Assembly: GCF_030272615.1 (NCBI RefSeq)
Contig: NW_026728908.1
Coordinates: 312,001-372,000 of the forward strand
Source: Cryptomeria japonica
Lineage: Eukaryota; Streptophyta; Pinopsida; Cupressales; Cupressaceae
Length of the DNA stretch: 60,000 bases
Direction of reading: 5' to 3'
Position 1 is the stretch's first letter, and each line of letters opens with the position of its first letter. Shown piece by piece: positions 20,542 through 31,249 of this stretch. The notes beneath the pieces were generated by a model. It was not told where the DNA came from, searched no databases, and saw nothing but the letters and a program-made list of their open reading frames with translations. The position numbers and the translations under genes were made by a program.

Positions 20542-23343
20542 TTAAGTTGAATTTTGTGAAGACACAAATCCTTGAAATTTCCGGATGCTCGCTTGTAGTT
20601 TCTCAGGATTCGGTTCATGGGTGTTCTTGGCAACAACCATAGTCTTCACAATAGTGTCGTGACAGCAGAGGAGCGCATAATTGTTTTTATCCAGGATAGA
20701 CCGGATTTCATGCAGAAAGGCTTGGTGTTTCATCAATGCTTGAATTGAAGCTGTCGAGAATTGTTCGCTCCTCCATTCATTATGAATCCTCATCTGTAAA
20801 TCAGCAAGAACTTCTTCTTCTGGAATCAACTCTCCATCTTGACTTACTATGTTGCAAGAGGCCCTTTCACAATGTGAGACAATATCTCGGTAAACTTCAC
20901 CCCGGAATCTCCTTGCATCACCGATCTCCTCAATGAGGGATTTAAGAACAAGGGTCTTGTTTTCCTTGAGTTCTTCAAATTCCAAGAACATGACCCTGGA
21001 AGAGATGATGGCATGCTCTTGCAAAATACTCAGCTGTTGTTGGGGCATGGTACGCCAGATTGTCAGACTTTTCTCAACACTTTCCAGATTCTTTTTGAAA
21101 GTGTTAGAAGTCTGATCCAGTTTCTCCTCAATGGTTTCCAACCTAGACATTATTTGAAAAATGTCTTTCATTACTTGTACACATTGATCATGAAGCTGAT
21201 CAACCCAGGAATCCAGTGCTTGTACTTTCTGAGCAGCCCTTTCCACTCCACAAATCGATTCTTGGGAACCAGAAGAACCTATGGAGTTACTCCCTTCAGC
21301 AACAGGTTTTGTGATTTTATGAATGGCTGCCATAAGCTGTCGGTTTTCCTCTTCTAGCTTGTCTTTCTTCGCAAGAAGATCATCACACCTTTGCACTAAT
21401 GAAGCAACAGAAAACTGAGCATCATGTTTAATGACCTCATGCGTTTGCTTGCCCAATTCTATCCTTGTAACCTTATAATCAGCAGCTGACATTTCATCAA
21501 GTGGCTTATCTGCAACAGGTTCCACAATTTCAGCTACTTTCATCTTGTTGCTATCAACAGTTACCCTAGAGATAGTCTTGGCCTTCTTAGCAACTTTGGA
21601 TTTGGACTGTTTGAGTTGCTGGTAGTCAAAGGCATCAGGTGAGATCTCTTGCTTCTTCCTTTTCGGGGTGAAAGAGCTAAGCCATGGAGGCAAAGTCATC
21701 AACTCACTTCCAGTAGCAGCCGTAGGCAAAGGAGAAGCAGTCTCTGTTTGAATCACTGTGGTCAGTTTGGGAGGAATATCTGTTTGGACAGCGACCACGG
21801 TTTGCTCAGTTACCAATGGGCATGAAGATTGCCTCATGAATTCTTCAAAACCAGAAGTGGAAGTATCAATTTCTGATAACTGAATGCAAGTGGGATTATC
21901 TTCAGGAACTTTCAACACACTTTCTTGTTGTCGATCAGGAGAAGGCTTGTATGCTGAAATGGGAACTGCATTCTGAGGAGACTCATCCACGAGCAAATCA
22001 GGAGGAGAAAGAGGCGTCTCAATGGAAATTGGAGGAATGGCCTCATTAGGCGAGTCTGAAACTGGAGACTTAGGAGTGTCATCAGATTGCTGCCCCCCTT
22101 TTGGATTATCCAAATCAATCACCTGAACATGGAATCGTGATTTTTCCTTCCCACGAATAGTCGTCTCCTCAGGAGGGAGCACTACTGCACGACTGACTCG
22201 TAACTTGATCCTTGTGCCTGAAGATGAAGCACCCTCCTTGTTGTCAATCTGAATCTCAGATTTCCATCCAAGAGGCCCTGTAGAATCATCTTCTTTACCA
22301 ACCTTGATTTTGATAAGTCTAACAGCATTACTTTTCAGCCATGCATTGGTGTTGGCCAAAATAGGTTGAAATCTGTCAAGGATGGAGATGCACTCCTTGT
22401 GTGACCATTGGATCAAAGGAAGTGGAGCTTCCTCAACCCTCCATGAAGTGTATTCAGGATCAAGTATATGCCCGTCATCGATCATCTCTAGTGGGATATC
22501 CGCCGAGTTCAAGTTAACAATTTGCTCAATAGTGAGCCTGCAGTAATCCATCTTCAGAACTTCGGCTTCGGTGCGGAGATCTACCCAAATGTCTTCAATG
22601 CGATGAACATGCACAAAGGATTTCTTGATCTTCTCCTTCATACCTCTATAATCAAAATCAGCTCTAGGTTTGAACCTTTTAAGCTTGATTTCCTGCAATT
22701 CAGCCTCCATGGTCTTAGCCTTCATAGATGTGACAAGGGAGTATCGACCAATTTTCAATGGGTTTGTGGTAGAGATCCCCATTCCAACCTTGTGTCTAGC
22801 AGACTGAAAAGTATGAACAGCCATGATCTGTCTTCCCAACTCCATAAGAATTATCTTATCGGTTGGGTATCTTGGAAGCATGTATGGCTGACCATCATAG
22901 CATCCAATCCTCATATAGGTGAAGGTGGGAAATTGCAGGAACAAACACCCACACTCAGACACCTTGACCCATGCCTCATCTGATATTCTTTTGTTCTTGA
23001 GATCCATGTCAAACTGACACATGAAATATCCGAAGAATGCATCTTGGACCCTTCTAAAATGCAGTTTGTTGGGTTTCAATGGCAATTGGTCATAATATTC
23101 CCAAACTGGTATAAGCGAGCGATCACCCTTGGTAGAAAGACCTGGAAAGTGTCTAAGTGATGCTGCTAAATATACCAAATAAGAATTCATGAAGAAGGTC
23201 ATGGTGGTAGGAACTGCTGCAAGTTGTTCGCACAAGGCATCACTGATGACTTCCCCCCATGAAATGTGATGTGACTGCTGTATGAACATAATGAATTGAT
23301 ACATCCATGGCTCAAAGACATTGGAATGCTCAAGGCCCATCAT
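20542..23343 (-). CDS. unit E ORF, main part: 933-residue coiled-coil protein of unknown family
   Basis: The uninterrupted frame opens MMGLEHSNVFEPW. Residues 1-200 are a globular, aromatic-rich region (MYQFIMFIQQ, FFMNSYLVYLAASLRHFPG, FGYFMCQFDMDL) reminiscent only in general style of plant transposon-associated proteins. Residues ~200-350 are basic. Residues ~350-550 are Pro/Ser/Thr-rich and probably disordered. A basic cluster PKRKKQEIS, then KSKVAKKAKT (~550-600) could be a nuclear localisation signal. Residues ~650-880 are strongly heptad-like with Leu/Glu/Lys repeats, so a coiled coil. There is no RT, integrase, protease or zinc knuckle. The upstream 23330-23974 ORF overlaps its first codons in another frame and is probably the original N-terminus. 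An intact frame of this length in otherwise heavily mutated DNA suggests recent insertion or constraint. Confidence 0.75.
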   Translation of the reverse strand: MMGLEHSNVFEPWMYQFIMFIQQSHHISWGEVISDALCEQLAAVPTTMTFFMNSYLVYLAASLRHFPGLSTKGDRSLIPVWEYYDQLPLKPNKLHFRRVQDAFFGYFMCQFDMDLKNKRISDEAWVKVSECGCLFLQFPTFTYMRIGCYDGQPYMLPRYPTDKIILMELGRQIMAVHTFQSARHKVGMGISTTNPLKIGRYSLVTSMKAKTMEAELQEIKLKRFKPRADFDYRGMKEKIKKSFVHVHRIEDIWVDLRTEAEVLKMDYCRLTIEQIVNLNSADIPLEMIDDGHILDPEYTSWRVEEAPLPLIQWSHKECISILDRFQPILANTNAWLKSNAVRLIKIKVGKEDDSTGPLGWKSEIQIDNKEGASSSGTRIKLRVSRAVVLPPEETTIRGKEKSRFHVQVIDLDNPKGGQQSDDTPKSPVSDSPNEAIPPISIETPLSPPDLLVDESPQNAVPISAYKPSPDRQQESVLKVPEDNPTCIQLSEIDTSTSGFEEFMRQSSCPLVTEQTVVAVQTDIPPKLTTVIQTETASPLPTAATGSELMTLPPWLSSFTPKRKKQEISPDAFDYQQLKQSKSKVAKKAKTISRVTVDSNKMKVAEIVEPVADKPLDEMSAADYKVTRIELGKQTHEVIKHDAQFSVASLVQRCDDLLAKKDKLEEENRQLMAAIHKITKPVAEGSNSIGSSGSQESICGVERAAQKVQALDSWVDQLHDQCVQVMKDIFQIMSRLETIEEKLDQTSNTFKKNLESVEKSLTIWRTMPQQQLSILQEHAIISSRVMFLEFEELKENKTLVLKSLIEEIGDARRFRGEVYRDIVSHCERASCNIVSQDGELIPEEEVLADLQMRIHNEWRSEQFSTASIQALMKHQAFLHEIRSILDKNNYALLCCHDTIVKTMVVAKNTHEPNPEKLQASIRKFQGFVSSQNST

Positions 23344-23974
23344 TCCTGCTGAGAAGAGTGATGGTGTCTCCTATCTCCCATTTGAAATCACAACGGTACA
23401 ACTTTGCCCACCTTGAGAAGGAAGGACGTGGCTCTTGGATCCACCTATTGATGTGTCGCTTGCAATCTTTTTCCCTTTTCACATAATACTCTGCTGCACT
23501 TTCTTTGGTGATTTCCATATAAACAGGTGCAGGAGGTATTCTGAAGACCACCTCGATTGTATCCGCATCAAGACGAATTATAGCTTCACCATCATCATTT
23601 TTGACGACTCTTGATTCCTTGTCAAAATGATGGGCGCATGCAAGAACGAACTCAGGTTCTAGGGCAGCCACTGGGAAGGAAGATGCATGATGGATATGGC
23701 TGTCCAACAGCCACTGCAAGTTGTTATCCTGTGGATCTTCTACCCTGTTGATGAATTCTGCCATATCAACGTGCCCTATCTCCGTGTCCCTGATGCGATC
23801 CAAAGGAGAAAAAACCTGGGAAGGTGCAACCTCATTCTGATATTTGTCATATTTGTATTTCATTTTCTTTGGAGTTGGAGATGCCGGCAAATTTGACATT
23901 GATTGTGAACTTGGAATGCTGTGATGAAGAGTTAAAAGAGTTAAGGCAACATCATAGTCAGCTGCAAATATCAT
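23330..23974 (-). CDS. unit E ORF, N-terminal part (frameshifted from the main part)
   Basis: The frame is open from 24130, but the preceding 52 codons resemble noncoding leader. The Met at 23974 (MIFAADYDVALTLL) is the likelier start, giving about 214 residues. Contents include SPTPKKMKYKYDKYQNE (basic/aromatic), PLDRIRDTEIGHVDMAEF (acidic/helical), and near the end EKDCKRHINRWIQEPRPSF. It stops 14 bp inside the main ORF (TGA at 23330-23332), in a different frame. Charge and residue style continue smoothly across the junction, so one ancestral protein with a one-base indel at about 23343 is the simplest explanation. A coupled stop/start arrangement (ATGATGGGCCTTGA) is the alternative. Confidence 0.65.
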   Translation of the reverse strand: MIFAADYDVALTLLTLHHSIPSSQSMSNLPASPTPKKMKYKYDKYQNEVAPSQVFSPLDRIRDTEIGHVDMAEFINRVEDPQDNNLQWLLDSHIHHASSFPVAALEPEFVLACAHHFDKESRVVKNDDGEAIIRLDADTIEVVFRIPPAPVYMEITKESAAEYYVKREKDCKRHINRWIQEPRPSFSRWAKLYRCDFKWEIGDTITLLSRNDGP

Positions 23975-24136
23975 TCTTCCTTCTTCAAATGGGTAAAACT
24001 TTGATTCTTGAATTTCACGATTTTGTGAGAGGAAGAGGGGAAATATGTAGAAATGGGAAAATCTTGACTTTGACCAATTTCGGATCTTGGGAGAATTTTC
24101 GCAAGTATACAAGTTGGAAAGGACATACATGCAATT

Positions 24137-24345
24137 GGGGTTTTAAAACCCGAATACAAGTACACTTGTAAATTCGAAAATGGAGAAATGGATGAAAAAT
24201 GAGATTTTGACTTGCAGGAAATGATGGAAATGGAAAGTACGGATATCGGGAACATGAATGGATAGAAATGGGAAAATCCGGGAAAGTCATTTTCATGAAA
24301 ATGGGAAGAACTCTTCGACATGTAATTCGGTTTTTAAAACCCGAA
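24137..24345. repeat. GGGTTTTAAAACCCGAA palindromes in the unit E leader
   Basis: Two copies of (T)CGGGTTTTAAAACCCGAA, at 24137-24154 and 24326-24345, lie in the ~350 bp upstream of the ORF. A third is at 25863-25880. The repeated 16-18-bp palindrome suggests a binding site or structural element of E. Confidence 0.7.
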
Positions 24346-25254
24346 TTTGCAAGGGAGGGGTATTTCACACTTTTCAACTTGGAATTTTAACAAAAAATGG
24401 TTAAATTCCTTAACCGTAGGGGAAGAACAAGAATTTCCAATGAACTTGTGATCGAGATTAAAAATCCCGAATACAAGTAAAGAGGGAATTTTGGGAAGAA
24501 CAATGCAATTCAAAAATTGCATACCAAGGGGAAGATTTCTTTCACAAAAACCAATTTTTGGGGGAAGAACAACACATGCCAAAAATGCAACTAAGAACGA
24601 AAATTAAGAAAACAAGAAAATAATAAAATGAAGGAAAGAAAGGAAAGAGAACATACCTTTCTTAAAAATGCAAAATGCTTCTCCAATAATGCAACAATTC
24701 TTGGAATGAAGAAGCAAAACCGGTAAAAAGGAGCAATCCGTAATGCCAAACCCTTATCACGTTTTTTGCAAAAATGCCCCAAACTGATAAATGTAGCAGC
24801 AATCCCAAACTTGGAGGACCAAAATGCCAATGAAAGAGCACATCCAAGTGGATTAGAGCAAAACGCCTAAGGAGGAAGAAGAAGGAATGATGACAAATGT
24901 TGCAAAACGTAGCCAAAGGGAGTCACGTAAAAAAAACGTGGCCACCATTTCAATCTCCAATGGCATCATTAAATAGCTCGACAATCCTTCTAAACTCCAC
25001 TCCTAGGTGAGAGAGGGCAAAACGCTTTAGGAGATTGCTGCTATAATAAGTTCTAATCCCCCAAAACGTGGCATTAAATAAAAACGCGTTTGCTGATCTA
25101 GGGCAAAAAACCAGTCAATAGAACCCTCATTTGGCATGAAAGATGTCCATGAATGCATGAAAATAGGGTAGAAGCAAAAACGCCTCCTTCCTCCAACAAT
25201 CTTTCCACAAAATTTGCCTTGAAATGGTCAAAAATCGTTTTTTTTCTTGCATTT

Positions 25255-25650
25255 CGGGTTTTTTGGAGCAAAAGACAAGTTCAAAATGCATAAGGGAATG
25301 AAAAACGGGTTTTTTTAGATCAAATAACAAGTTCTAAAATTCACTTTTTCACTCACTAGGCCAAAATCGGGTTTTTTGAACCAAATAGCAAGTTTTATTT
25401 TTCATTTTTTCACTTACAAGGCAAATTCGGGTTTTTTGAACCAAATGACAAGTTTTATTTTTTACTTTTTCACTTGCCAAGCCAAAATCGGGTTTTTTGG
25501 AGCAAACTACAAGTTTTAAAAACTTGTAAAAGGGAAATAAAATCCCTAGAACAAGTTAGAAATACTTGCACACATGTAATGGGGATTTAAAATCCCTATT
25601 ACATGTAAAAACCATTAAAGTAGGGGTTTTTTTACCAAACTGCAAGTTTA
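25255..25650 (-). repeat. ~61-bp tandem array with CGGGTTTTTTGAACCAAA core (unit E)
   Basis: Copies at about 25255, 25305, 25368, 25428 and 25489, with a weaker one near 25622, share TCGGGTTTTTTGRRCCAAAT.RCAAGTT and then a T-rich stretch ending TTTCACT. The period is 50-63 bp. It lies in the first third of the element in element sense, i.e. upstream of the ORF. Confidence 0.8.
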
Positions 25651-26083
25651 CTTGCAGTTGGGCCAAAAAATCCCTATTTTAACTAAACATGACCAAAAAA
25701 CAATTAAAAATAACAAAGGAAGGAAGGAAAATTTAAAATAAATTACAAGTAACATCTTTTAATAAAAATGCACATGTAATAAGCTAAAAATTCCCCTACA
25801 AAAACCCAAAACAATGAATATCATTAAAACTTGCAGTTTGAAGAAAGTTCTCCACCTGCAGTCGGGGTTTTAAAACCCGAAATTGAAGGAAAGGCATAGC
25901 AAACGAACCCAGAATTTGACGAAATTCGAAACATAGTTTGAGAATAGACTGATGATTAAGCCAATCCAAGGATTCGTCAAAATTTTGCTTCGGGAAGCAT
26001 GCCATAGAGTAAATTTTTTCATTTTTTCACAAAAATTTTAACGTAGTGGTCCTTCATTTTTGGAAACAAAAATGAGGACAACA

Positions 26084-26279
26084 GAAACCCTAGATGCAAA
26101 TCCTACATAAAGATTAAATCAGCTAGTGCCAAGTGTCACAATCATAATGAATGAGACAAGTTAAGCTATTATTAGCCTAATTCAATAAAAAGAAAAAACA
26201 CCCAAATTTAGCTTAAGTGAATGAAGTAATAAGGACCTAATTATAGAATTAATTAGATAATGTCCTAATTACTCCAACA
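26084..26279 (-). repeat. left LTR of F, second part
   Basis: After the duplicated GAAAC it resumes CCTAGATGCAAA and matches 34485-34678 to the CCAACA end. Together with 19269-19446 it forms a 369-bp LTR against 342 bp for the partner. Confidence 0.85.
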
Positions 26280-26288
26280 CCCCTTTTT
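26280..26288 (-). promoter_or_regulatory. polypurine tract of Copia F
   Basis: AAAAAGGGG on the minus strand lies directly next to the 3' LTR start TGTTGG, as expected for the plus-strand primer of reverse transcription. Confidence 0.7.
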
Positions 26289-26370
26289 AAGATTAACTTA
26301 GAGATAAACTAAAGATCTAATAAAGAATGCAAAATGCAAGCATGAATGGGTCTCGACAATAAAGGCCTAA

Positions 26371-26997
26371 TTAGGTACCCATGTACAAACCAATGCAACT
26401 CTCACAAAAAGTGAGAAGGAGAAAAACCCTATGGGAGAAAACACCTCTCCAAAAGAGAGAAAAGAAATAGAAAAGAGTACATGTGACAAGAATGAAGGAC
26501 TCAAGTTGTTCCCCCAAGTATTGAATTAGACACATAAGTACAATCGATAGCTCCCCCATAGGAGAGAAAGAAAGAGAGAAGCTCCAATGTCGAAGTTGAA
26601 GACTCAAGGACAAATGCTGATGAAGATCCAAGAGTGGCAAACCACATTTCTCCCCTCGGGAAGAAACAAATCCAATGGCCAAGGTAGAAGCAACTCCATG
26701 AAAGGAGATGGAATGAAGTCTCATGATGTATGCCATGGAAGACTGCTCAAATGTCCACATGTTTAAATCATGATATGCCAAATCAATTGAAGCAAGTCCA
26801 AATGACTGTGAAGATACTTGATGAACAACCTCAAAAGGCACTAATGAAGATGACATGATAGAAATGCTCAAGCTGCCATCAAAGAGGAAGTGAAGATCAA
26901 GAATGTTCCCAATGTATGGAGTGTGTGATTTATCAAAAAACCCTGCAATATCTAGCAAGTATTCATCCCACAAAGAAGAAACTACGGGAACAATCAA
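26371..26997 (-). other. open frame in the 3' part of Copia F, probably noncoding
   Basis: A 208-residue minus-strand frame (MIVPVVSSLWDEYLL...) runs between the pre-integrase relic and the polypurine tract, where integrase and RT would be expected. It has no Copia motif and looks hydrophobic and aromatic, as random frames in C/T-rich sense often do. I do not treat it as a gene. Confidence 0.35.
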
Positions 26998-27029
26998 CTT
27001 GTTGAAATGAACTAATCTCTAAAGAAGCA

Positions 27030-27345
27030 GGAGGTGGAGGAGGATACTCAACACAAGTCTTAGAAACCATGATGGTTGATTGAAGCACACATAGGTTCAA
27101 GTGACCACACCTCTCCTTAGATGATCCACTCTAGATGCATGAGAGTTAGGACTAGTCAATGAAACTGCATCCTCAATGGGAGCAAACTGTGAGAACTCAT
27201 ATAATTGTGATGCATGATCAACTCTGCCAACAACAATAAATTCTCTACTAAGTAGGTCTCTAATGAGCACTGAATCAGGTTAAAGTGTTAGGATTAAGGT
27301 GCCATCTACCTTGTAAATCCTATGACATGGTTCCAACATCCTTGG
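27030..27345 (-). pseudogene. Copia F pre-integrase (GAG-pre) relic
   Basis: The minus strand reads PDSVLIRDLLSREFIVVGRVDHASQ, LYEFSQFAPIED and then RCGHLNL. This matches the segment between Copia protease and integrase (DxxxxRDLxTGxxVxxGRxxxxLY...RLWHxRxGHLN). A stop precedes PDSV. After GHLNL the frame runs into proline-rich and unrelated sequence, so the integrase core is missing. Confidence 0.75.
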
Positions 27346-28360
27346 AAAGTGCCCTAAGGCACTTAGGATGTATTGGGAAAATAATTTGTAATATTTAATT
27401 CTCACCATTGTTTGTAATACATTCATAAGGGTTGATGGGTTACACTAGCAACAGTAAAAATGGGTTGTGAACACAAATATTTAATAGTTTTCCCCACTTA
27501 TGGATGTCTAGAATACGATATTTAATGACTGTAGAAAGTGAAAAAAGAGTGACCGATGGGCTTGTTCAAGTGGGAGTATGGAAGAGGCAACATGTTTCTC
27601 TTGGTTTCCGGTGATTTAGTACATTTAATGTAATGTTTATCTTGCAAGTATATGTGTACATGTTGGAGGGAAGGTATTGGAAGCTAAATTGATGTCTTTT
27701 CGAGTTCTATGGAGGCATTCCAAGGGTTGTGGTCCTGAGTAATGAAGAGTCTTCTTTGGGAACCTTTATTGGTGGTTTTGGAGCTCTTGCCATTCTATAA
27801 ATTCAGCCTTTGGGTGTAGATTTTATGTGTAACAGAATGGAGAACAATTGAATGTAGAATTCTTAGCAGGAACGAAGGACGAATGGGAGGCATAAGGAGG
27901 TTGTTCACATGTACATAGGTGCTGCTATAGTGGAGGCAAAGAGGAGAGTGGATGTGATTGTATTGTAAGCACTTTTATTGTTGTTAATACAAGCTTATCC
28001 TCTCTTCTTGGTGGAGTTTTTTCTTGCAAGGATTTCTCGACGTAAATCCCGTGTTATGTGTAGATGTCATGTTGTTGATTAATGCCTTATTGCTACTATC
28101 TTATGCTGATGTTAATCATTATTTATTTTCTGTTATAAGCTCACATAAGAGAGGTTTATTAAGCATGGTTAATAGGATTTTTTTTGGCATTATAAAGCTA
28201 AACGATCTAATCATGGGTTTTTCACAATTAAGGCAACTCAATTTTCAGATTTGCATATGAGTTTCAGATTTTCATGTTGTTTCTATCGAAGCCTTGAATC
28301 TCATCCTTTGATTAATCTATTTGATAGAGATTGATCTTCACAATCTTTGGTATTGAACCT
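27346..28360 (+). mobile_element. LTR-like insertion (probable Copia solo LTR) splitting protease and pre-integrase of F
   Basis: This stretch separates two F fragments that are adjacent in intact Copia polyproteins. Its middle, TTGTTGTTAATACAAGC, then TCTTGGTGGAGTTTTTTCTTG and ACGTAAATCCCGTGTTATG (about 27980-28060), is the R/U5-like phrase common in plant Copia LTRs. No clear target duplication could be fixed, so the borders are approximate. A 78-residue plus-strand frame inside has no family signature. Confidence 0.45.
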
Positions 28361-28362
28361 GT

Positions 28363-28626
28363 TTATTTCCCACTAGAAAGAAAGTTGGAAGATAATGAAG
28401 GGAAACAAAGAACATCATTGGATGTGCTGCCATCAGCCTTAGTAGAACCACTCCTAGTAACACTCATGTAAGTGTTATTACCCATCAAAATTTGTGGAAA
28501 AGAATTATGCTCGAAAGAAGAGAACATACCCATGGATGATGCCATATGATGAAAGGCTCCCGAATCAAGAAGCCACTTGTTGGACTGAAGGTGTGTTGAT
28601 GCAAAGAGAGCATGGCCTTTCATCAT
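28363..28626 (-). pseudogene. Copia F aspartic protease relic
   Basis: KWLLDSGAFHHMASSMGMF contains the retropepsin active site D-S-G-A followed by the HHM context typical of Ty1/Copia protease. It is followed by MGNNTYMSV and VLCFPSLSSNFLSS (LxxVxYVPxLxxNLLS motif). It is continuous with the gag relic upstream but broken off at 28363 by the LTR-like insertion. Confidence 0.85.
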
Positions 28627-29483
28627 GTCTTTGCCACATGACCCAGAATGTGCAGGTCCTGAAGTGGTAGAAGAGGATGAACTAGATGAAGGCGGTTGAA
28701 TATGATTCTTTAGGAGATCTATCAGCTCATCTATCTTCTTTGCATACCAATGATGTTGATCATGTCTTGTCTTGGTACAATAAGCACATTTAGGCTTGTT
28801 CTTCCTGGATGAAGACCTCTTGGAAGAGGAGGAAGGATCTGAGTCTTGTGCATGAGACTTTGCAATTGGATGAGTAAACTGTGACCCTCTATCTTTTGCT
28901 TCTTTTGTTTTCTTGTAGATGACTGAGCAACCAAAGCCTGTGATTTGGAGCTAGAAAGTAAATCAAGTTGTGTCAACTTGGGTCGTTCTTGTGTTAGGTG
29001 CTCACAAAATGCTTCCAAGTGAAGGTAGTACCTAAAGCATCCATAGTGGAATAAAATCTGAAAGCAAAGGCTTGAAAGGGGCTTCGAAGCTTCGACAAAA
29101 TCAGAAAGATGCACTCTTCATGTCCTTGTCACAACCCTAAAAAAGTGATCTGGTGGATTTGAATTTCTCTAGAAAGTCCTTAATGGAGGAGAAGGAATCA
29201 GGTGCTAAAGATGTCAAATCTTACCCAAGTTGAAATGCACGAAACTCATTAATACTGCAAAAAGCTAGTGAAGTTTGAGCCACATAGTTCGAGGAGTGTC
29301 ACAAGAATTAAGATGAAACAAGACACTGTTTGAAACATGCATGCCAATCAAACCCATAGATTGATCCATCTTGTCCCTATGCTGAAGGATCTGAAACAAA
29401 CAGGTGAAGTTTGGTTGGTTCTCATCTAAAAAAGACCATAAACTTTGTGACTAAAGAAATTTGGTTATCTTGGTCTTCCGGCT
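28627..29483 (-). pseudogene. Copia F gag relic (main part)
   Basis: The minus-strand translation contains a zinc knuckle, KPKCAYCTKTRHDQHHWYAKK (about 28800-28738), of form C-X2-C-X4-H-X4 in which the last Cys is Trp. Upstream are gag-like segments of the UBN2 type in several frames. Stops and frameshifts are frequent. The N-terminus is cut off by unit C at 29483 and continues at 33109. Confidence 0.75.
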
Positions 29484-30294
29484 TGTTGACGTGTTTTTTA
29501 TGACTGCGTTTAACACAGAATAAAGTCACCAATGGTCACCTTATCCTCTCTTGATCAAGATTAGTCCGTATGCTAGGATTGCTTAAAGTTCAAACGGCTA
29601 ATTCCAAGGTTCCTTTGGTGTGTGGACGTGACTCAGATGTTTGATGGGTTTGCTGATAACCCAAGGGGCGTTACGTGTGTTCAATTGGAGAAAACATATG
29701 CAAACTCATGGATTCCTACACAAATGATCTGCAATGAAAGCTCTAGTTTTAGATCTTTTGGATTTTTTTCGAAATATGCGGAAAGTAAATAGGAGTAGGG
29801 TAGAGAAGATTATGTTAAAGCTAAATTAATCCTAAGAACAGGAGACGAGATCACTCATGCAAAATCAAACCACGCTTCGTTTTGCCAGCAGAGCACAACT
29901 ACACGAAGGCGGTGCAATCTTCAAAGGGTGCGTAAAGGTTTTTTAGATCATCAATATGGACCATCAGATCGAACAATCTCTACTGATGATCAAAGTTAAG
30001 CATATACACATCAAAAGGGCTCAGGATAACTTTGCACGGTGTACAACAATCGGCTGCACACCAAAAGTATGAGCTCAGATTTTGCAACAAGCACTCCCAT
30101 CAAATCCAGTTCTTCTAACAACATATAAGCAAATCTAATTTAATTGAAGAGAGCAAGACCATGCAGATTGCCAAAGTAGAACAAGAATACACCATCAAAA
30201 TTGAACAATGCATTAAGTTGGCTACTTCACAATCCTGATGCAACAATCTTAGACAATAATCTCTCCTCCCTTTACAAATGAGGGGGGTCACCCC

Positions 30295-30304
30295 TTTATA
30301 TAGG
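30295..30304 (+). promoter_or_regulatory. TATA box of unit C
   Basis: TTTATATAGG is preceded by TTTACAAATGAGG as in the sister units and lies 14 bp upstream of the telo-box palindrome. Confidence 0.6.
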
Positions 30305-30317
30305 CCTCAGGCCATGC

Positions 30318-30335
30318 AAACCCTAATTAGGGTTT
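30318..30335. promoter_or_regulatory. telo-box palindrome (unit C)
   Basis: AAACCCTAATTAGGGTTT is identical to the copies in units A, B and D. Confidence 0.8.
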
Positions 30336-31249
30336 CACCCAAGAAGATTCTCCAAAGGCGCAACAAGGTGGGAATATCCAATTAATAACCCATCATGCAC
30401 ATATACAATTAATTCAAAAGTACCCAAAATAGCATCCATTGCGCATTAAATGCACCACCTCTTTCAACTTCGCCCAACATGCGTTGAATATTCATCCATG
30501 CAAAAATCACCCCATTATGTCATAAATGCTCCATCATTTCCACATGCAGCGGCTGCATGCAAAAAGAATCTGCCATAAATTCAACATGAAATGACCGGGT
30601 CACCATTTGGTCAAATATTCTGGTAATGAATGCGCCACTCCACTGCCACGTGTTCAATTGATCCTTGCCATGCAAGTGGACCCCGCTATCGTATATCCGC
30701 TCCTGCACATCTGGAATTGTTGGAGAGAGAAAATTCGATTCAGGAAGAATTTTCCTAAAGTCTCTTCAACTTTCCTTTCTCAGAGAAGGTTTTTCATCAA
30801 TTCTGCACATTTCCTATTTTTTAGGAAAATTTCCAAATTAGGGTTCCACGGTCCAGGAGAGGAAATTCTCCTGCGAATCTAAATCTGTAAATTTTTTTGA
30901 AATTTGGATGTGATTTGATGCCCGGGAATGGATTTTTAAAAACATTTCTTAGGGGAAATTTCTTGTTCAGTTCATCCCTGATTCCTTCCTTGCCAAGAAA
31001 TTGTTTTTCCACCTTTAATTCATCTCGGCATGGAATTCATGTTGTGAAGGAAATTCTCCTTTGGAAAGAAATTTGTTCCTTACCCCGAGGAAGGAAATTC
31101 TTCATGCCTTAGCCCATTTTCATGATTTCCAAGAACTATGTCCTGAAGGAAGAAATTTCAAACACTTAGTCAATTTTTTACCTTTCCTAGAATTTTGTCT
31201 TGAAGGAAGGAATTTCCAACACAGCGCCAAATTTTCATCTTTCCTAGAA

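Larger units (their letters stand above)
19447..26083 (-). mobile_element. unit E: 6.6-kb TG...CA element carrying a long ORF
   Basis: It is inserted in the left LTR of F with a perfect 5-bp duplication GAAAC (19442-19446 and 26084-26088). The uninterrupted sister LTR (34337-34678) gives the empty site. Read on the minus strand it starts TGTTGTCC and ends CCAATA, which is CAACA with one C-to-T change. These are the same ends as units A-D. It contains a ~2.1-kb upstream region with repeats and palindromes, the two-part ORF (23974-20542), and a ~1.1-kb tail with another repeat array. I found no LTR pair, primer site, protease, RT or integrase. It could be a giant solo LTR with an internal ORF, or a non-autonomous element with degenerate LTRs. 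Confidence 0.75.

Noticed and set aside
19447-26083. Unit E as an ordinary LTR retrotransposon with two LTRs
   Set aside because: I could find no direct repeat between its two ends, and no primer site or polypurine tract in the expected places.
26371-26997. 208-codon minus-strand frame as a gene
   Set aside because: No domain or motif was recognised, and it lies in the 3' region of a decayed Copia element where integrase and RT have been lost.
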